From Pholiota molesta (Eukaryota > Basidiomycota > Agaricomycetes > Agaricales > Strophariaceae), in contig JACGCK010000041.1 of the NCBI GenBank assembly GCA_014925825.1, forward strand, positions 124,001 through 188,000: a stretch of 64,000 bases of DNA. The letters are read 5' to 3'. This document shows positions 27,797-43,904 of this stretch, piece by piece. How positions within the stretch are numbered: the first letter of the stretch is position 1; every line of letters begins with the position of its first letter. Both the position numbers and the translations under genes were made by a program. The notes beneath the pieces were generated by a model, which saw only the letters and a list, made by a program, of their open reading frames with translations, was not told the DNA's origin and searched no databases.

Positions 27797-27803
27797 AACA
27801 TGG

Positions 27804-29005
27804 TACTTCTAGACGAACGCCACGAGACACGCTTAAGCTTCCAACTGGGTACACATACGGGATGGTACACGTACCACGAGAGCCACCGCCAATTGTGGCC
27901 ACTTATAGCATCATCATGTTACACACTTCACGAGCGCCACCTGTTGAGGCCACATCACGACCACCAGACGTAAGGACAGAGACGACTGAGGTAAGGAGTG
28001 GTTATCTACGATATAGGACTTCGGCCAGGGCCACAGGGAACATAGGACAATAGGGAAAATGCACTAGTGAAACGCGCTGGGCCGCCATTGTGAGCGAAGA
28101 GACTGGTGGCATTAACAGCCACATTTGATGGGCCACACGATGGTACGATGAACCTCAACATGTACAAGTTACGGGCCTTTGAATCCATTGTCATGAATTG
28201 TTTTTGCGTTGAGGCCTAATACATACGGCCTTATCAAGTTATTGTCGTCCATTACCATATGGTTTCGCAATTTTCACAGCTTGGGTCGAGCTTTGGTGCC
28301 ACCCAGATTTGACCAGCATGCCACAAAATTCGCGGAGTGGCATGAAGACAAATGTATATAAGACCGTATAATTTTATGGACGCCTTTATCCCCCCTTTCT
28401 TCCACCTTTCTCCCATATCAGAATATCACCACCAACATCATCGTCCCTATTCAAACGCTCTTAGTATTTTCACTCTCTTGCTTTTTTGCTTATTGGCGCC
28501 ATTGCAGAGGAAACGTTCGAGCTTGAGTCAAGCCTCGGTAAAACGACTGTTTCCGAAGCCCAGCGCTATTGGGAGTCACTTTTGTCCCTGGCACCACCCG
28601 GCAACCAGCTGCTCGTCTCGGAAACTCATCCGAGAATCATCACAATGAGAGTCAAATGTTTGCTGTGCTTTGGTATGATTATTCTTCTTTCGCAACTGAC
28701 GATTCATAGGGCTATTTTCAGGCATGAGAGGGCTCACTGGAATCCCAACTTCGTTCGCCTCAGCAATCGTTAAAATTATAACAGGATGATGTAGCATTGT
28801 TGTCGAAACCATTTTTGGACTTTTCTTATTTGTTTTCTGTAGAATTATTGTCCCTTTCGTGTCTAGACTTGCTAATCCCCGGATATCAATTATAGAGTAG
28901 TTGGCTTTAGCTCTCAGTTATCTCAAACATTATGTATAGCTTACATGGATACTTAGGCTTACAATTACACTGATCCTATTCGTGCTTTAAACATAACTTC
29001 TACGC
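27804..29005. other. Intergenic; possible unidentified transcript
   Basis: A TATATAAG box at 28355-28362 is followed by a pyrimidine-rich leader, which looks like a fungal core promoter. A plus-strand frame downstream (about 28495-28665) reads EETFELESSLGKTT and so on, but has no convincing ATG and matches nothing I know. The region may hold a small gene or a decayed one. Confidence 0.3.
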
Positions 29006-33317
<4,312 letters not shown>

Positions 33318-33416
33318 TTGTTGATGGGAAAGGAGATGTTCCGGATATGGAAAGAGACCCTGCATTTGCAAGGCGCTCGTGTGCCCTCCTTTTCATTTGA
33401 TCCGAACAGTGCTAGT

Positions 33417-33424
33417 TATATAAG
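33417..33424 (+). promoter_or_regulatory. TATA box of the phosphatase gene
   Basis: TATATAAG is followed by a pyrimidine-rich leader. It lies 141 bases before the ATG at 33565. Confidence 0.55.
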
Positions 33425-33564
33425 GGCCCTCCCATTTACCAGACACCCTCGAGTCTCTGTCCACCAACCAGCCTCCTCCGCTGCGCGCCCCCACACCTCC
33501 CAAAATACTATCCCAACCGCTCGTCCCAGCCCTCCTCGCTTTCCTGTCAGACCTCCTCAGCCTG

Positions 33565-34337
33565 ATGGTGAGCCACTACAAGACCTTGACGGTCTCGCGC
33601 CCAGCGCCCAACGCCGCCGCATCTTCAAGTTCCTCATCCACACCGACGAGCCGCAAGCAGGACTTGCCCCCGTCCAAGCCCAAGCGCAAGCTGCAGGCGC
33701 TCTACCCCGCCGCCGCCCGCGCCCGCTCACCGCCGCCCCGCGCCCGCTCACCGCCGCCCGCGCGCGCCCCATCCCGAACTCCTACTGGGCGACGCCCCTC
33801 CTCCTCGCGTGCGAGTACCCCTGGTCCCCTCAGACCCCGACGAACCCGAAGCTCGACGCGCTCCTCCTCGCGGGCGTGCGCACCTTCATCGACCTCACCG
33901 AGTGCGGCGAGCTCCTCCCGTACACCAGCATCCTCGCCACCCGCGCGGGGCTCCTCGGCGTCGACCCCGCCGCGCTCGAGTACCACCGCTTCCCGATCCG
34001 CGACCGCTGCCTCCCCGCGAGCCCGGCGCTGATGGACGCCGTGCTGGGCACGCTGCGCGACGCCGCCGCGCGCGGGCGCGTGTGCGCGGTGCACTGCCGC
34101 GGCGGCATCGGGCGCACGGGCGTCGTCGTCGGGTGCTGGCTCGTGGAGAGCGGCGCGGCGCGGGACGGGCGCGAGGCGCTCGCGCTCATCGCGCGGGAGT
34201 GGCAGTCCGTGGAGAAGTGCACGCGGTACCCGCACAGCCCGGAGACGGGCCCGCAGTTCGAGTTCGTCGCAAGGTTCCGCCGCGCGCCGCGGGGCAGCGC
34301 GGCGATGCAGAGGGGGCTGCAGGTCGAGGTGGCGTGA
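33565..34337 (+). CDS. Tyrosine/dual-specificity phosphatase-like protein
   Basis: The catalytic frame runs from PNSYWATPLLLACEYPW through TFIDLTE to the signature HCRGGIGRTGVVVGCW (34092-34139), which is the Cys-X5-Arg loop of cysteine-based protein phosphatases. It ends at 34337. The only ATG downstream of the TATA box is at 33565. It opens a Ser/Pro-rich N-terminus (MVSHYKTLTV … SSSSSSTPTS … KPKRKLQALYP) in another frame, one base out of register with the catalytic frame. The switch must occur around 33700-33775, in GC-rich sequence with a perfect 21-bp tandem duplication (33718-33759). No splice sites fit, so one base appears to be missing. An alternative start in the catalytic frame (ATG at 33324) lies upstream of the TATA box and is less likely. 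Confidence 0.75.
33718..33759 (+). repeat. 21-bp perfect tandem duplication in the phosphatase gene
   Basis: Two adjacent copies of a 21-base GC-rich unit encoding RARSPPP-type sequence. Because 21 is a multiple of three, the duplication alone does not cause the frameshift. Confidence 0.85.
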
Positions 34338-35370
34338 ACGGCGTGGGGGACGGATAAGCGTGGTGCGTGCGTTTTCGTTGTGGCTTCCTGTACCCCGTTT
34401 TGATCTCTTCGTTTGTGCAGGTTGCCATCCACACACGCGGTGCCGTCTTCTTATCGGCCTTCCTACACACCCCAGGCTGTGTCCAGAGCCCCATCCCACC
34501 AACTACCCACATACAACCCACACCCCCATCATTCCAGGACTGATCTACCATTGACGACGATCCATTGCATGTTTCGAGGACACTTCAGTCATACATCATC
34601 ATTATCCTTCGCTTTCCGCATCATTGTTCCTTAGAATATGTAGCATTGTTCTCTCTATTTTGCACTGTACACTACATCATGGTTCTGGGAATGACATCAC
34701 TTTTCTTGCTCACACGCCGCTATGGGGTTACTTCATTTTACGACTACTATTAGTCGCGAGGCAATGATTCAGAGTGCGTGCCATTGTGGCCTTAGCCAGC
34801 CTCAGCCCTGGAGCTTGGGCCTCTACCTACTATGTTTCCTCCAACCCAGGAGGGGCGCCTTACTCCTTGTCAGCGTGAGGCTTTATCGCCTCAGAGTCAG
34901 GAAGGGGTTATTCCGCCTCTGTAATTGGCCTGCTCCCATTCGCTCGCACCGCTAACTCAATATCAAACCCGCACCGTCGCGCGCTAAAAACTCAACATCG
35001 AAGGCATCATCATCCTGGTCCATGAGCGACGAGGATGCAGGAGTGCAAACAGAGAAGGGAAAAAAGGCAGATGCGTGTATTAAAGATAGCGACCAGCATA
35101 CATAGTGTATGTACGTAGGCATTGCGAGATGCCACGAGACTCGGCAACGAGCCCTCGATGATCATGATTCCGCATGTCCGTCGCCATGTCGGGCCCCAAG
35201 GAGAGAAAAACATTGACGCTTCGACAGAAACCAAAGAGGGATTAGAAGGGTAAAGCCTCAAAGAGGACGAACGAAAGAAAAAAAACAAAGATAGAAAGTA
35301 AGGAAAACAATTGAGATCGACGTATCTGAACGGATCTAGATGTCGAAATCCACCAGCGGTCGGAAATCGA
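34338..35370. other. Convergent 3' region, no gene seen
   Basis: This stretch lies between the convergent phosphatase and RS-rich genes. It contains presumed 3' untranslated sequence and only short random frames. Confidence 0.4.
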
Positions 35371-37215
35371 TCACCCCATGGCCGAGTTCAAAAACATCAG
35401 CAGGTCCTTCCTATTCTTCTCCCTCTCGATATCCTCCTTATCCTGCTTCACCTTAAGCTTGATCTATACCCGCCCACCCACAAAACAAGTACATCGTCAG
35501 CGCACAGCTCTCCCAGGTAATAAAAATTAAAAAATTATAAGCAAAAGAGAAAGAAAGAAAAAAAACCAAAAAAGCCGAACGCGCACCTTCTTCCCAGTCA
35601 ACACACTCCTCCTCTCCTCCTCCTTCCGCTCACGTCTCTCACTGTCGCCCTTCCTCCCTTTCTCCTTCCGCTTCCTCTTCCGCTCCTTCGACGCCGAGCG
35701 CTCGCGCCGCTTCCTCTTCTTCCCATCCCCGCCGTCCTTCTCGTCTTTGACTTTGCCTTTCCCGCGGCGCTCCCTGCTCCTGCTCCTGCTGCGGCTGTGC
35801 GAGCGGCGGTGGGACCGGCTGTGCCTGTGCCTCGAACGGTGCCTCGACGACGAGGGGTGACGTTTGGTGGTGCTATGGTCCGAGTCCGAGTCCGAGGCGC
35901 TTGAGGAGGAAGAGGAGCCTCGGGAGGAGGAGCGGCCACGTCGCGGATGGTCGTGGGTGGGTCCAGCATCCACGTACGGACCGCGGTCTTGATGATGGGC
36001 CTTGTCGTGTGCAGCGGATGATCTCTCCTGGTCTATATTTTCTCCAGCGATAGAAGGATGGCCTTCAGACTACGCCGCGCGCACGGATAGCAAAGGAAAG
36101 CGTGTGTTCGTGGATGGGAGGATGAGCACCGCGGGACATGTACCTTGGGAGGTTAGCGTATGGTACCCTCCAGAAGCGGAGGACAGACGTACAACACGAT
36201 GAGAGCGGTGCGAACGCGACTGATGGTGGTCAGGTCGGTCGGACGCGTGTGCGTGTCTGGGTTTGTGATGCTGGGGAGTGTTAGTTTTGAATCGTGTGTG
36301 ATACAGGAAAGAGTCGATTTACATCATCATCATCATTTCTGTGCGAGGGAATACCGTTCGCGGTGCCCTTAGCATCCCTCGATATCGAGGAATGATCCTG
36401 AAGAGTTCGAAAGTCAGTGGTGCGATATAAAGACCGGTACTGAAGGCATTCACCTCTCGATGCCTGAAATCGGAATTGGAGCGGCTTTCAACATCATAGT
36501 GACCGTTCCCCCGTGCGTTGTAATGATCTTTATCTTCAACACCATCTTGCAGGCCACGTATTTCCGATGCATGTGAGCGACGGTGGGAAGAGCGCGATGA
36601 ACTATAAGCTCGGTCATCCACGATTTCTTCGCGCCGTCGATGATGACGCGGCTCGTATTCTCCTGCACGTTGTTGTCGTACATCGTCCGTCGTCTAAAAA
36701 AAATTGTCAAGATGACGATACGCAACAATGATGAAGGACGCTGACATACCTCTGACGGATGTCGACCAACGTCATCATGGTGATTCCCTCTGCGAGGGTG
36801 ATTGTGGCCATGATGCTCTGGATGATGGTGGTCTCTGCCACGTCGCGAGTATTCGTCTTTGCTCGTTCCGTGCTCTCGCCTGGAGCTCGTCACTGAGTCC
36901 CCGTGTCGAGTGTCGCGTGTAGGGTCGTGTCGCGAGGATTTGTGACGACTGCTTTCATCGCTCTCACGTCGAATGGAAGGGAGCTCGTCTACCCATTATG
37001 CGAGAAGCATTCGAAGAGACAACCGCCAGCCCAGTTCACGAGGTTCCAATGGCGTTTTCGAGATGTGTTCAGGTGATGTAGTAGACTAAGAATGAACGAC
37101 TTTGGTCTATATTCGCAGAAGAAAAATACTTACCATCATATTCTCCTTTATGTCGAGAACTCCTGGGGTGTTTGTCGCCGTGTGAGGTGGCAGCGGGGTC
37201 GCCCTGCACCTCCAT
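35371..37215 (-). CDS. Arginine/serine-rich, splicing-factor-like protein
   Basis: Seven exons join cleanly (37134-37215, 36750-36988, 36454-36693, 36323-36397, 36193-36270, 35587-36000, 35371-35463) into 1221 bases, or 406 residues. The protein is hydrophilic throughout. It has His/Arg/Asp-rich stretches (RDHHHPEHHGHNHPRRG), RS and SR dipeptides (RSHSRSRSRSRERRGKGK), a Lys/Arg/Glu block, and a conserved-looking C-terminus LTGKKIKLKVKQDKEDIERE…LLMFLNSAMG. RS domains are typical of nuclear pre-mRNA splicing factors. No RRM is present, so it may be a spliceosome-associated accessory protein. The frame is open upstream of the ATG at 37215 (ELRKFIIQ…), so an extra 5' exon is possible. Confidence 0.75.
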
Positions 37216-37574
37216 GTCGTCGGTGTTCGACGTGGTGGATTGGATGATGAATTTACGAAGCTCGTCTCCGAGGCGGCACTCGGCAGTTGGTCGTATTGAT
37301 CCTTGATTATTGCAAAGGCTTGTGCCAAACTTTAGCGCTCATCTTTGGCTCATCTCTTCAAGTTTCAACTTGGTTTCAACATCCGCTTGGAATAGCTTGG
37401 AATATGCTTGGAATTGACCATGCGATGGCCGCAGATAGTGTCAATGACCCAACATTGACTAGGGACATCCTCGTGAGTGCAAGTATTGAATAGTCCTTGC
37501 TTTTTAAATACGATGGTCAGTGTGCCTAAATCGCTTGAACAGAATTACCGCAATGCTTTGGCAATGCTTTTCAT

Positions 37575-38180
37575 TTCCAAATTCGAGCCGCACATGACAC
37601 CCACCATTCAGTCGATGTCACTGCTTGAAGATAGAAGACAATGCCACCGGAAAATACAAGTCCATCATGACATCGGAATGCGTGAAGCTTCTGTACTCAG
37701 TCGGAGAGGTGTATGAGGGTGTACGTCGTCGACATTTTGTCAGTGCGATCAGGATGTATGATGATACTGCCCTCCATGTTCATGTCATTTGCGAAGCGTT
37801 CGAGGAGGGCGGAGCTCGGAGAATCACACGCTCAAGGTCTGGTCCTGTCGGGAATGTTACTTAGGTTGGTAAGTCGCATGTACGGACGTACACTGGCAAG
37901 CCCGCTGACATGCTCCATTGCGACATCGCGTCCGTGAGTAGTTTACTCCTCGATGAAGAAAAGGAGTCAACGGATAGGTTCTTGATAGTCTGAGGATAAA
38001 CTCGAGTTTCCAATGCCCAACCAAATTCCGGAATCCGAGCCGCACATGGCATCCACCATTCAGTCTAATTCCTTGATTTTCAGGTCACTGCACGAAGAGA
38101 AAAGACAACACCACCGGAAAATACAATCGCGACATCGGAATGCGTGAAGCTTCTGCGCTCAGTCGGAGAGGTGTATGTCG
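37575..38180. repeat. Direct repeat of a decayed gene block
   Basis: About 37575-37725 and 38033-38180 are about 85% identical in the same orientation (shared 'ggaatgcgtgaagcttctg' and 'cagtcggagaggtgtatg' segments). Around 37770-37805 a segment resembles 4995-5060 in the right arm of the palindrome. These are therefore dispersed relics of the same unidentified gene family as at 4960-5240. Nothing is intact. Confidence 0.55.
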
Positions 38181-38701
38181 TCGGGATGTAAAATGGGATC
38201 GCGTCCGATGGGCAAGGACGATCGCACCCACCCAGCACCCAGCAGTCAATGCCTTTTTGGGATGATTTTGAAAAAGATCAAGCAGCACGAACTCTTAAGT
38301 ATATTATGGCGCGGCGCGTTTCGCGCGGGCCACAGCTCTCAAATCTTCTCGCGAGGGTCCGCCAATCAGACGAGTCAACACCATGGATCAGCACTACGCG
38401 AACCTCCGAAATGCCTCTCCCGCCCGCAGTGGCAGACCGCCGGGGTGTTTCTGCCCATACACGGCATGCCTACATACCCACGAGATGATGTTGGATTGCC
38501 CCTCCCCGGAACTTGTTTTGGATCCTTTTTCCACACGCCCACCAGAGCCCACCCTGTAATGTGTATGACGTCCATTCAAGGCGACGCCGCGCCTCTAAAA
38601 ATATACTCGTGACCCCCATTCTCAATACATAAGGTTGGCTCAGGACACGGATCTTCTTCCTCATCATCATCCTTGGGTAGAAGGCTTCTCGACATACCAG
38701 A

Positions 38702-40694
38702 ATGTCTGCTCTGCACGCTGCGGTTCTGTTACAACCTCAAAGCATCGCCGCAGTCGCGCTGTGCCTCACCACGCTCGTCTTCATCCACCACCGCTTCACC
38801 CGCGCCTCTCGTTCTCCACTCCCACCAAGCCCACCGCAGTCCATCCTCGGCAACTCCCTCCCCGATGCATTGTACGCATCCTCTTCTCCCTTATCCACAT
38901 TCACGTCTGCTCACCAGTCGTCACAGCGCATACCGCAAGTTCGAGGAATGGACACAGGAGTACGGCCCTGTCATCTCATTACGTCAGGGCCTCAGCTACA
39001 CCATCGTCGTCGGGCGGATGCAGGCTGCCATCGATATCATGGAGCGCGAGGGTGCCTGGCTCGTCGATCGGCCGCAGAACATCGCTGCCGGCGAGACGCT
39101 CTCTGGGGGGATGCGCATGCTGCTCACACCTGCCGGCGATCGGTTCAAGAAGATGCGACGGTGAGAGATATACAGGAGGTTGTTATGAGATGCTTACGTT
39201 CGTTATTGCTATGCAGTGCGATGCATGCCCATTTGCAACCGAAGCTTATTTCGACGTACTCGCCGACACTGATGAAGAACGCGCGCCGGCACATTCTTGA
39301 TATCATCGAGACACCAGAGAGGCACCAGGACCATGCAAAGAGGTCCGTTGGCATTTCCATTTCTTTCTCCCTTTGCTTACGTAGATGGGATTTCTAGGTA
39401 CTCGGCAGCTGTTGTAATGGCGCTTGCATATGGAAAGAACCCCAAATCATACGACGATCCCGAAGTCGTTGCGGTGAATCGCTGTCTGACAAGATTAGGA
39501 AACACGCTTCGACCCGGTGTATGGAAAGTTGAAGCATACCCTTTCCTTAGGTGTGTAGTGGCTGTTTCTTATGCACGTCGGAAAACTAAACATGAATAGA
39601 TACGTCCCGGGATACCTCAAGGAGCTTCAAGACGGCCACGCCGAAGAGCTCAACCTGTTCAAAACCCAACTCCTAGAGCTCAAGAAAAAAGCAGTACGCA
39701 CCATCCCTCTCCGGCGCTAAGCCAACGAAGCTAACGGATATCCCACCAGGACCGCGGCGACGAGCTGCCGCCCTCCTTCGGCAAATACCTCATCGAGCGC
39801 CAGGCGGAGCTCGAGCTCTCCACGGACGAAATGGCGTACCTCGCGGGCTCCATGTTCGGCGCGGGCTCGGACACCAGCGCCTCCGCGATCTCCATCTCCG
39901 TCATGGCCGCCGCGCTGCACCCCGAGGCGCAAGCGCGCGTGCAGGCCGAACTCGAGACGATGGTCGGCCGCGAACGCGCGCCGACGATGGCGGACGAGGA
40001 GATGCTGCCGCAGACGAAGGCGTTTGTGCTGGAGACGTTCAGGTGGAGGCCGGTCAGCGCTGGGAGTGAGGGTTGTTCTTATTGAATGGGAAACGGATGC
40101 TGAGTGGGTTACGACGATTTGTATAGGCTTTGCGCATAAGGCGACGAAGGATATCATCTGGGGCGGATATCTTATCCCCAAAGGCGCGAGTGTCATCGGA
40201 AATGTCTGGTGCGTCAATTTCATCCCACCTTTTTTTATCGTAAAATATTGACCCTTCTCCTGCCTATTAGGTCTATTGGCCGCGATCCGGAATACTTCCC
40301 CGATCCTGAAAAATTCGACCCCCAACGATGGATAACCAAGGACGGCACGCTCAGAGACGACCTCCACACGTATTCCTTTGGTTCAGGACGCCGTGTATGC
40401 CCCGGACAACATATTGCCACTGCGTAAGCACCATTTATTTTACCTTCATCAACTTCCATAACCCCATGCTTACTCCACGACCATTCTCTCGCATAACGTA
40501 GTTCCGTATTTCTAAACACCGCTCTCATCCAATGGGCGTTCAACGTCAAATCCGACCCCTCCTCGCCCATCGACGATCTGGCGTTCACCGCGTCCGCGAA
40601 TACGCATCCGCTGCCATTCAAGGTCATTTTCGAGCCGCGCGTGGCGAAGACAATGGACGGTGTGCGAGAGCTGTTGGAGGACTATGCGCTGTGA
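38702..40694 (+). CDS. Cytochrome P450 monooxygenase
   Basis: Nine exons (38702-38871, 38927-39160, 39217-39342, 39398-39550, 39600-39693, 39750-40065, 40127-40208, 40271-40423, 40502-40694) give 1521 bases, or 506 residues, the usual fungal P450 length. An N-terminal membrane anchor (IAAVALCLTTLVFI) and a proline-rich hinge (PLPPSPPQS) place it on the ER. The I-helix motif is AGSDTSAS, the K-helix ExxR is ETFR, the PERF-type motif is FDPQRW, and the haem-binding loop is FGSGRRVCPG. All catalytic motifs are intact. It resembles the basidiomycete P450s annotated as O-methylsterigmatocystin oxidoreductase-like, but the substrate cannot be told. No other secondary-metabolism gene is adjacent. 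Confidence 0.93.
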
Positions 40695-41352
40695 CGGAGT
40701 GGACGGAGCTGGGAAGCGGAAGATACATAATGCATTGGATGCTGGGATGAGACGGATACTGTGGATCGTTTTACTTAGGCACCTCGATTGTATTTGATAC
40801 TCACAAGTTCGCGCATTTGTATATACGAAACTATGACTTAATTACATTTACCATTATTGTGTCTCCTGTAGTGTCCCATAGGCAGACTCCAGTGGAAAGC
40901 GATCGATGATATTCGATCAATCAGTGTCTCCTGCAAATACACAATCATTCATTTCTTCTTCATTTACAAGACTGATTAAAAATATAAACATGACCGCAGT
41001 TGCCGCAGGGTTGCCCAGATCCCTGCTGTTGAACTTGATAAGTCGAATATCTGCTTCAAGCTAAACGATACGTCAACAACATTGGATTGAAAGACCCTAC
41101 GTAATGATCAAATGGTATTCTACAAGACGGAAAAATACATGCAATGGATATCGATATTGGCATGAGTCTGACCCAGGAGCACAACAATAGAAAAACCACG
41201 ATCCGGAGATAAATAATTTAAGAACCGATGAAAAAAAAGATTCGCGTCAAGCAACGGGCAAGGATGGGTATATGAGTAGTGAAGCGAACAATTTGGAGGA
41301 ATATCGTTTAGAGAAGCATCGTTAATCAATAGCGAGGATTTACTAGCGGGTA
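40695..41352. other. Convergent 3' region, no gene seen
   Basis: AT-rich sequence between the P450 and the minus-strand surface protein gene, with only short frames. Confidence 0.45.
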
Positions 41353-42576
41353 TTAACGCCCACGACCGTAGTCATTCCCCGCTTGTTGGCTGAGGATCTG
41401 CGACGGGGGCAGGTAAGCGCCCGCGGAATAGCCCGCGTCCGCATACCCATGGTGGTAGCCCTGATCGGATCCCTGGGTATAATAACCTCTGTCCGCATAG
41501 GGTGCGGGCGCAGGCGCGTAACCGCCGTATGCCTGGGACTGGGGCGGGGGTGGGGCAGGCGCATAGCCGCCTGGGTAGCGAGGATTGGCGGGGTACGATC
41601 CTGAGCCGCCGGTCGTCTGAGCCATGATTGGAATGTTGTTGTTCATCTGAGGGGACGCCGATGCATAGGGCTTAGGCGGCGTCGAAGTCTCAGTATTCCA
41701 GTCTGAGAAAGAGTCAGCGAACGTTCGGAGTGGATGTGGACAAAAACATACAGTTACTCGCTATCATCGAACTCCGTTTGCTCCTCTGCTTACGCCTCCA
41801 GATAATGATCCCAAATACAATGAAAAATAAGACCACAACGCCACCCAAAATTCCGCCAACGATAGCACCTGTGTGATTTGTGGATGCAGCGCTGTTTGTA
41901 CCAGAAGCATTGCCAGACGTGGAATCCGCGCCGCTTGTCGCTGTCGTACTCTGAGCCACGGAGGTGACGGTAATAGTACTAAGCGGCGGAGGCGTGGTTG
42001 AGGTTGAAGTTGTTGTAGCCGATGTGGTGGTTGGCAGGGTGGTCGTCGTGGAACTGCTAGTAGTGGTACTGCTAGTAGTGGTAGCGGTACCAGTACCAGT
42101 AGAAGTAGTGCTAGTTGTGGTAGAAACCCCGTTTTGCAAGACCAGCAAGTAATCCAGGGAAAATGGATCCGACGCAACGGGATATAAGATGGTTAAAGTA
42201 TGTGCCCCTTCAGGCAGGACGGGAGACTGGAAGAAGAGTTGGCTGAATTGCGTAGTTCCTGCTTCGGTTGCTCGAAAAAGAGTTGGAGCACCACCATCGA
42301 TGCTATAGGCAGATACGGGTGCGACGCCTTTGGGGGTTTTTGCTGGTATTGATCCGTAGACTCCAATGCTGGAACCTATTTAATGAAGTGCATCAGCTTT
42401 CCCTTCCTTGTGATGTCCAACTGCTATCACGCACCCGTGAAGGTCACCTTCGCAGTTGAGCCGGCAACAGCAGTAAAAGTGCTAGTGTTATCGAACTCAT
42501 TCGGAGAAGCAGCTTGCGCCCATCCACCGGTATAAGTAATTGAAGGATCCCTATCGTCGACCGCCAAAATACCCAT
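41353..42576 (-). CDS. Single-pass surface protein with Ser/Thr stalk
   Basis: Three exons (42435-42576, 41752-42375, 41353-41702) give 371 residues. The N-terminal domain begins MGILAVDDRDPSITYTGGW and reads as a beta-rich ectodomain (FTAVAGSTAKVTFTGSSIGVYG, GAHTLTILYP). The VDDRDxxIxYxGxW opening is characteristic of a large Agaricomycete family. A ~90-residue Ser/Thr stalk follows, then one helix (GAIVGGILGGVVVLFFIVFGIIIW), a basic stop-transfer (RRKQRSKR), and a Pro/Tyr/Gly-rich cytosolic tail (YAPAPPPPQSQ). It is probably an O-mannosylated cell-surface protein, perhaps a wall sensor; that role is inferred. No classical signal peptide is seen, which is usual for this family's gene models. 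Confidence 0.8.
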
Positions 42577-42770
42577 AATGGAGGCGATCAAGCAGAAACC
42601 TTGGGTGATAAAGACAGTAAAACGACAGTGGAATCAAAAGAGGGAGACGAGGCGCATCAACACGAACATCAATGGGGGAGAGAGGAAAAGGTGGGAATAT
42701 TGTCGTTTTACTGATTTTGGTCGCTGTGGGCGAATGCGCGTTGACAACATGTCATCAGTAAATAAAACAG

Positions 42771-42779
42771 CCGAAGGGC
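42771..42779 (+). repeat. Left 9-bp target site duplication
   Basis: CCGAAGGGC, repeated exactly at 45764-45772. Confidence 0.75.
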
Positions 42780-42781
42780 TA

Positions 42782-42922
42782 GCCTCGTGACCAGGCCATC
42801 TAAAAGAGGAAGGTCGACCTCCGGAGGAATCCTCGATAGAGGGCCTGGTTTAGCCTCGTGACCAGGCCATCTAAAAGAGGAAGGTCGACCTCCGGAGGAA
42901 TCCTCGATAGAGGGCCTGGTTT
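42782..42922 (+). repeat. Tandem pair of ~70-bp triple-palindrome modules
   Basis: Two adjacent copies of a ~70-bp unit. Each contains, in series, TCTAAAAGA flanked by AGG, the perfect palindrome CCTCCGGAGG, and CCTCGATAGAGG (stem CCTC/GAGG). The same module occurs inverted at 43905-43981 and 45681-45750. Confidence 0.8.
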
Positions 42923-42923
42923 A

Positions 42924-43900
42924 ATTGCGAAACATTTTGCAGAGAATTGCAAAGGCCCCACTTTTGATGGCGGCATCATCGGCATTATTCTTTAAATTCC
43001 TTTTGAAGAAAAATAAGCACGCGAGCGGACGCGCCGGAATGCCGCACACGCGCGCGCTCATTAGTGGTACGCCCCTCTCATTCCGTGTCATTGCGTTGCT
43101 CCACGGGGCACAGTGTACTTACTGACATCTATCGTTCTGGCAGCTGTCCGTTGCCGCTGGCTCGAACCCTCGAGCGCTAATCCTTGCGTACACGGTGTCC
43201 GACATTGAAAACACCCCACCCCCGCCTATCATTCGTCCAAACGGGCGATTCATGCACCGCGCAGCGCTCCGTCCGTCTCGTCTGCGATGGTACATCCCGC
43301 TGCTTCGCGCAGTCGGTCTGGGTGCCGTATGGCGGCCCCACCTGCCTGTCATGGCCCATCAATTCACGACGATGCAGCAGATCCGCCGTCGGTCAGGGGA
43401 GCGAATACGTTCGTCAGATCGGATGGGGTGCACGGTTTACACTGTAGGTACCCTCCATGGATGTCGACGCTGATGAATCAAAACGATGTACCACAGGCGA
43501 ATAGGCGCACACCCGGGGTTGTCTGGGGGGCATCAGTGTGAGGACTGGGATGGTGATTGCTTGTCTACGTGAGGGAGCGCTGCATACGGGGATTGTGCTG
43601 TATACGTTGTCTATATCGTATCTAGATCAAGGCACGGTGGTTAATAAAGTTCTAGTTATTCAGATATACTTGTGTTAACTATTAAAATTTTGCTCAGCAT
43701 ATTATTATTACTGTCGAAGAGCGAGTGCGAATGAGAGCGAGATATCTAAAGCTACACTAAGGAGCGCGCGCGCGCGTGCGGCAGAAACCGGCGCGACTGC
43801 TCGTGTGCTTACCTTTCTGCAAAAGGAATTTAAAGAAAAATGCCGACGATGCCGCCATCAATAGTGGAGCCTTTGCAATTCTCTGCTAATTTTGACTCAC
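42924..43900. mobile_element. MITE-like element, copy 1
   Basis: A 977-bp element with terminal inverted repeats of about 95 bp (GCAGAGAATTGCAAAGGC… at 42939 and its reverse complement ending 43886, with less similar outermost ~15 bases). TTA on both sides (42921-42923, 43901-43903) would fit the 3-bp TWA duplication of PIF/Harbinger elements. It contains no transposase; short frames inside are shared with copy 2 but look non-coding. About 95% identical to copy 2. Confidence 0.7.
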
Positions 43901-43904
43901 TTAT

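Noticed and set aside
28486..28773. Possible small gene downstream of a TATATAAG box
   Set aside because: The promoter-like sequence is real, but the frame starts with TTG, lacks a convincing ATG and resembles nothing. It was left as a note in the intergenic entry.
38240..40694. Cytochrome P450 as part of a secondary-metabolite cluster
   Set aside because: The neighbours are a phosphatase, an RS-rich protein, a surface protein and transposons; there is no synthase, terpene cyclase or transporter.
43741..43800. CG-rich run in the MITE copies as a possible regulatory or Z-DNA element
   Set aside because: It is a short simple run (CGCGCGCGCG) shared because the MITE copies are duplicates. There is no independent evidence of function.
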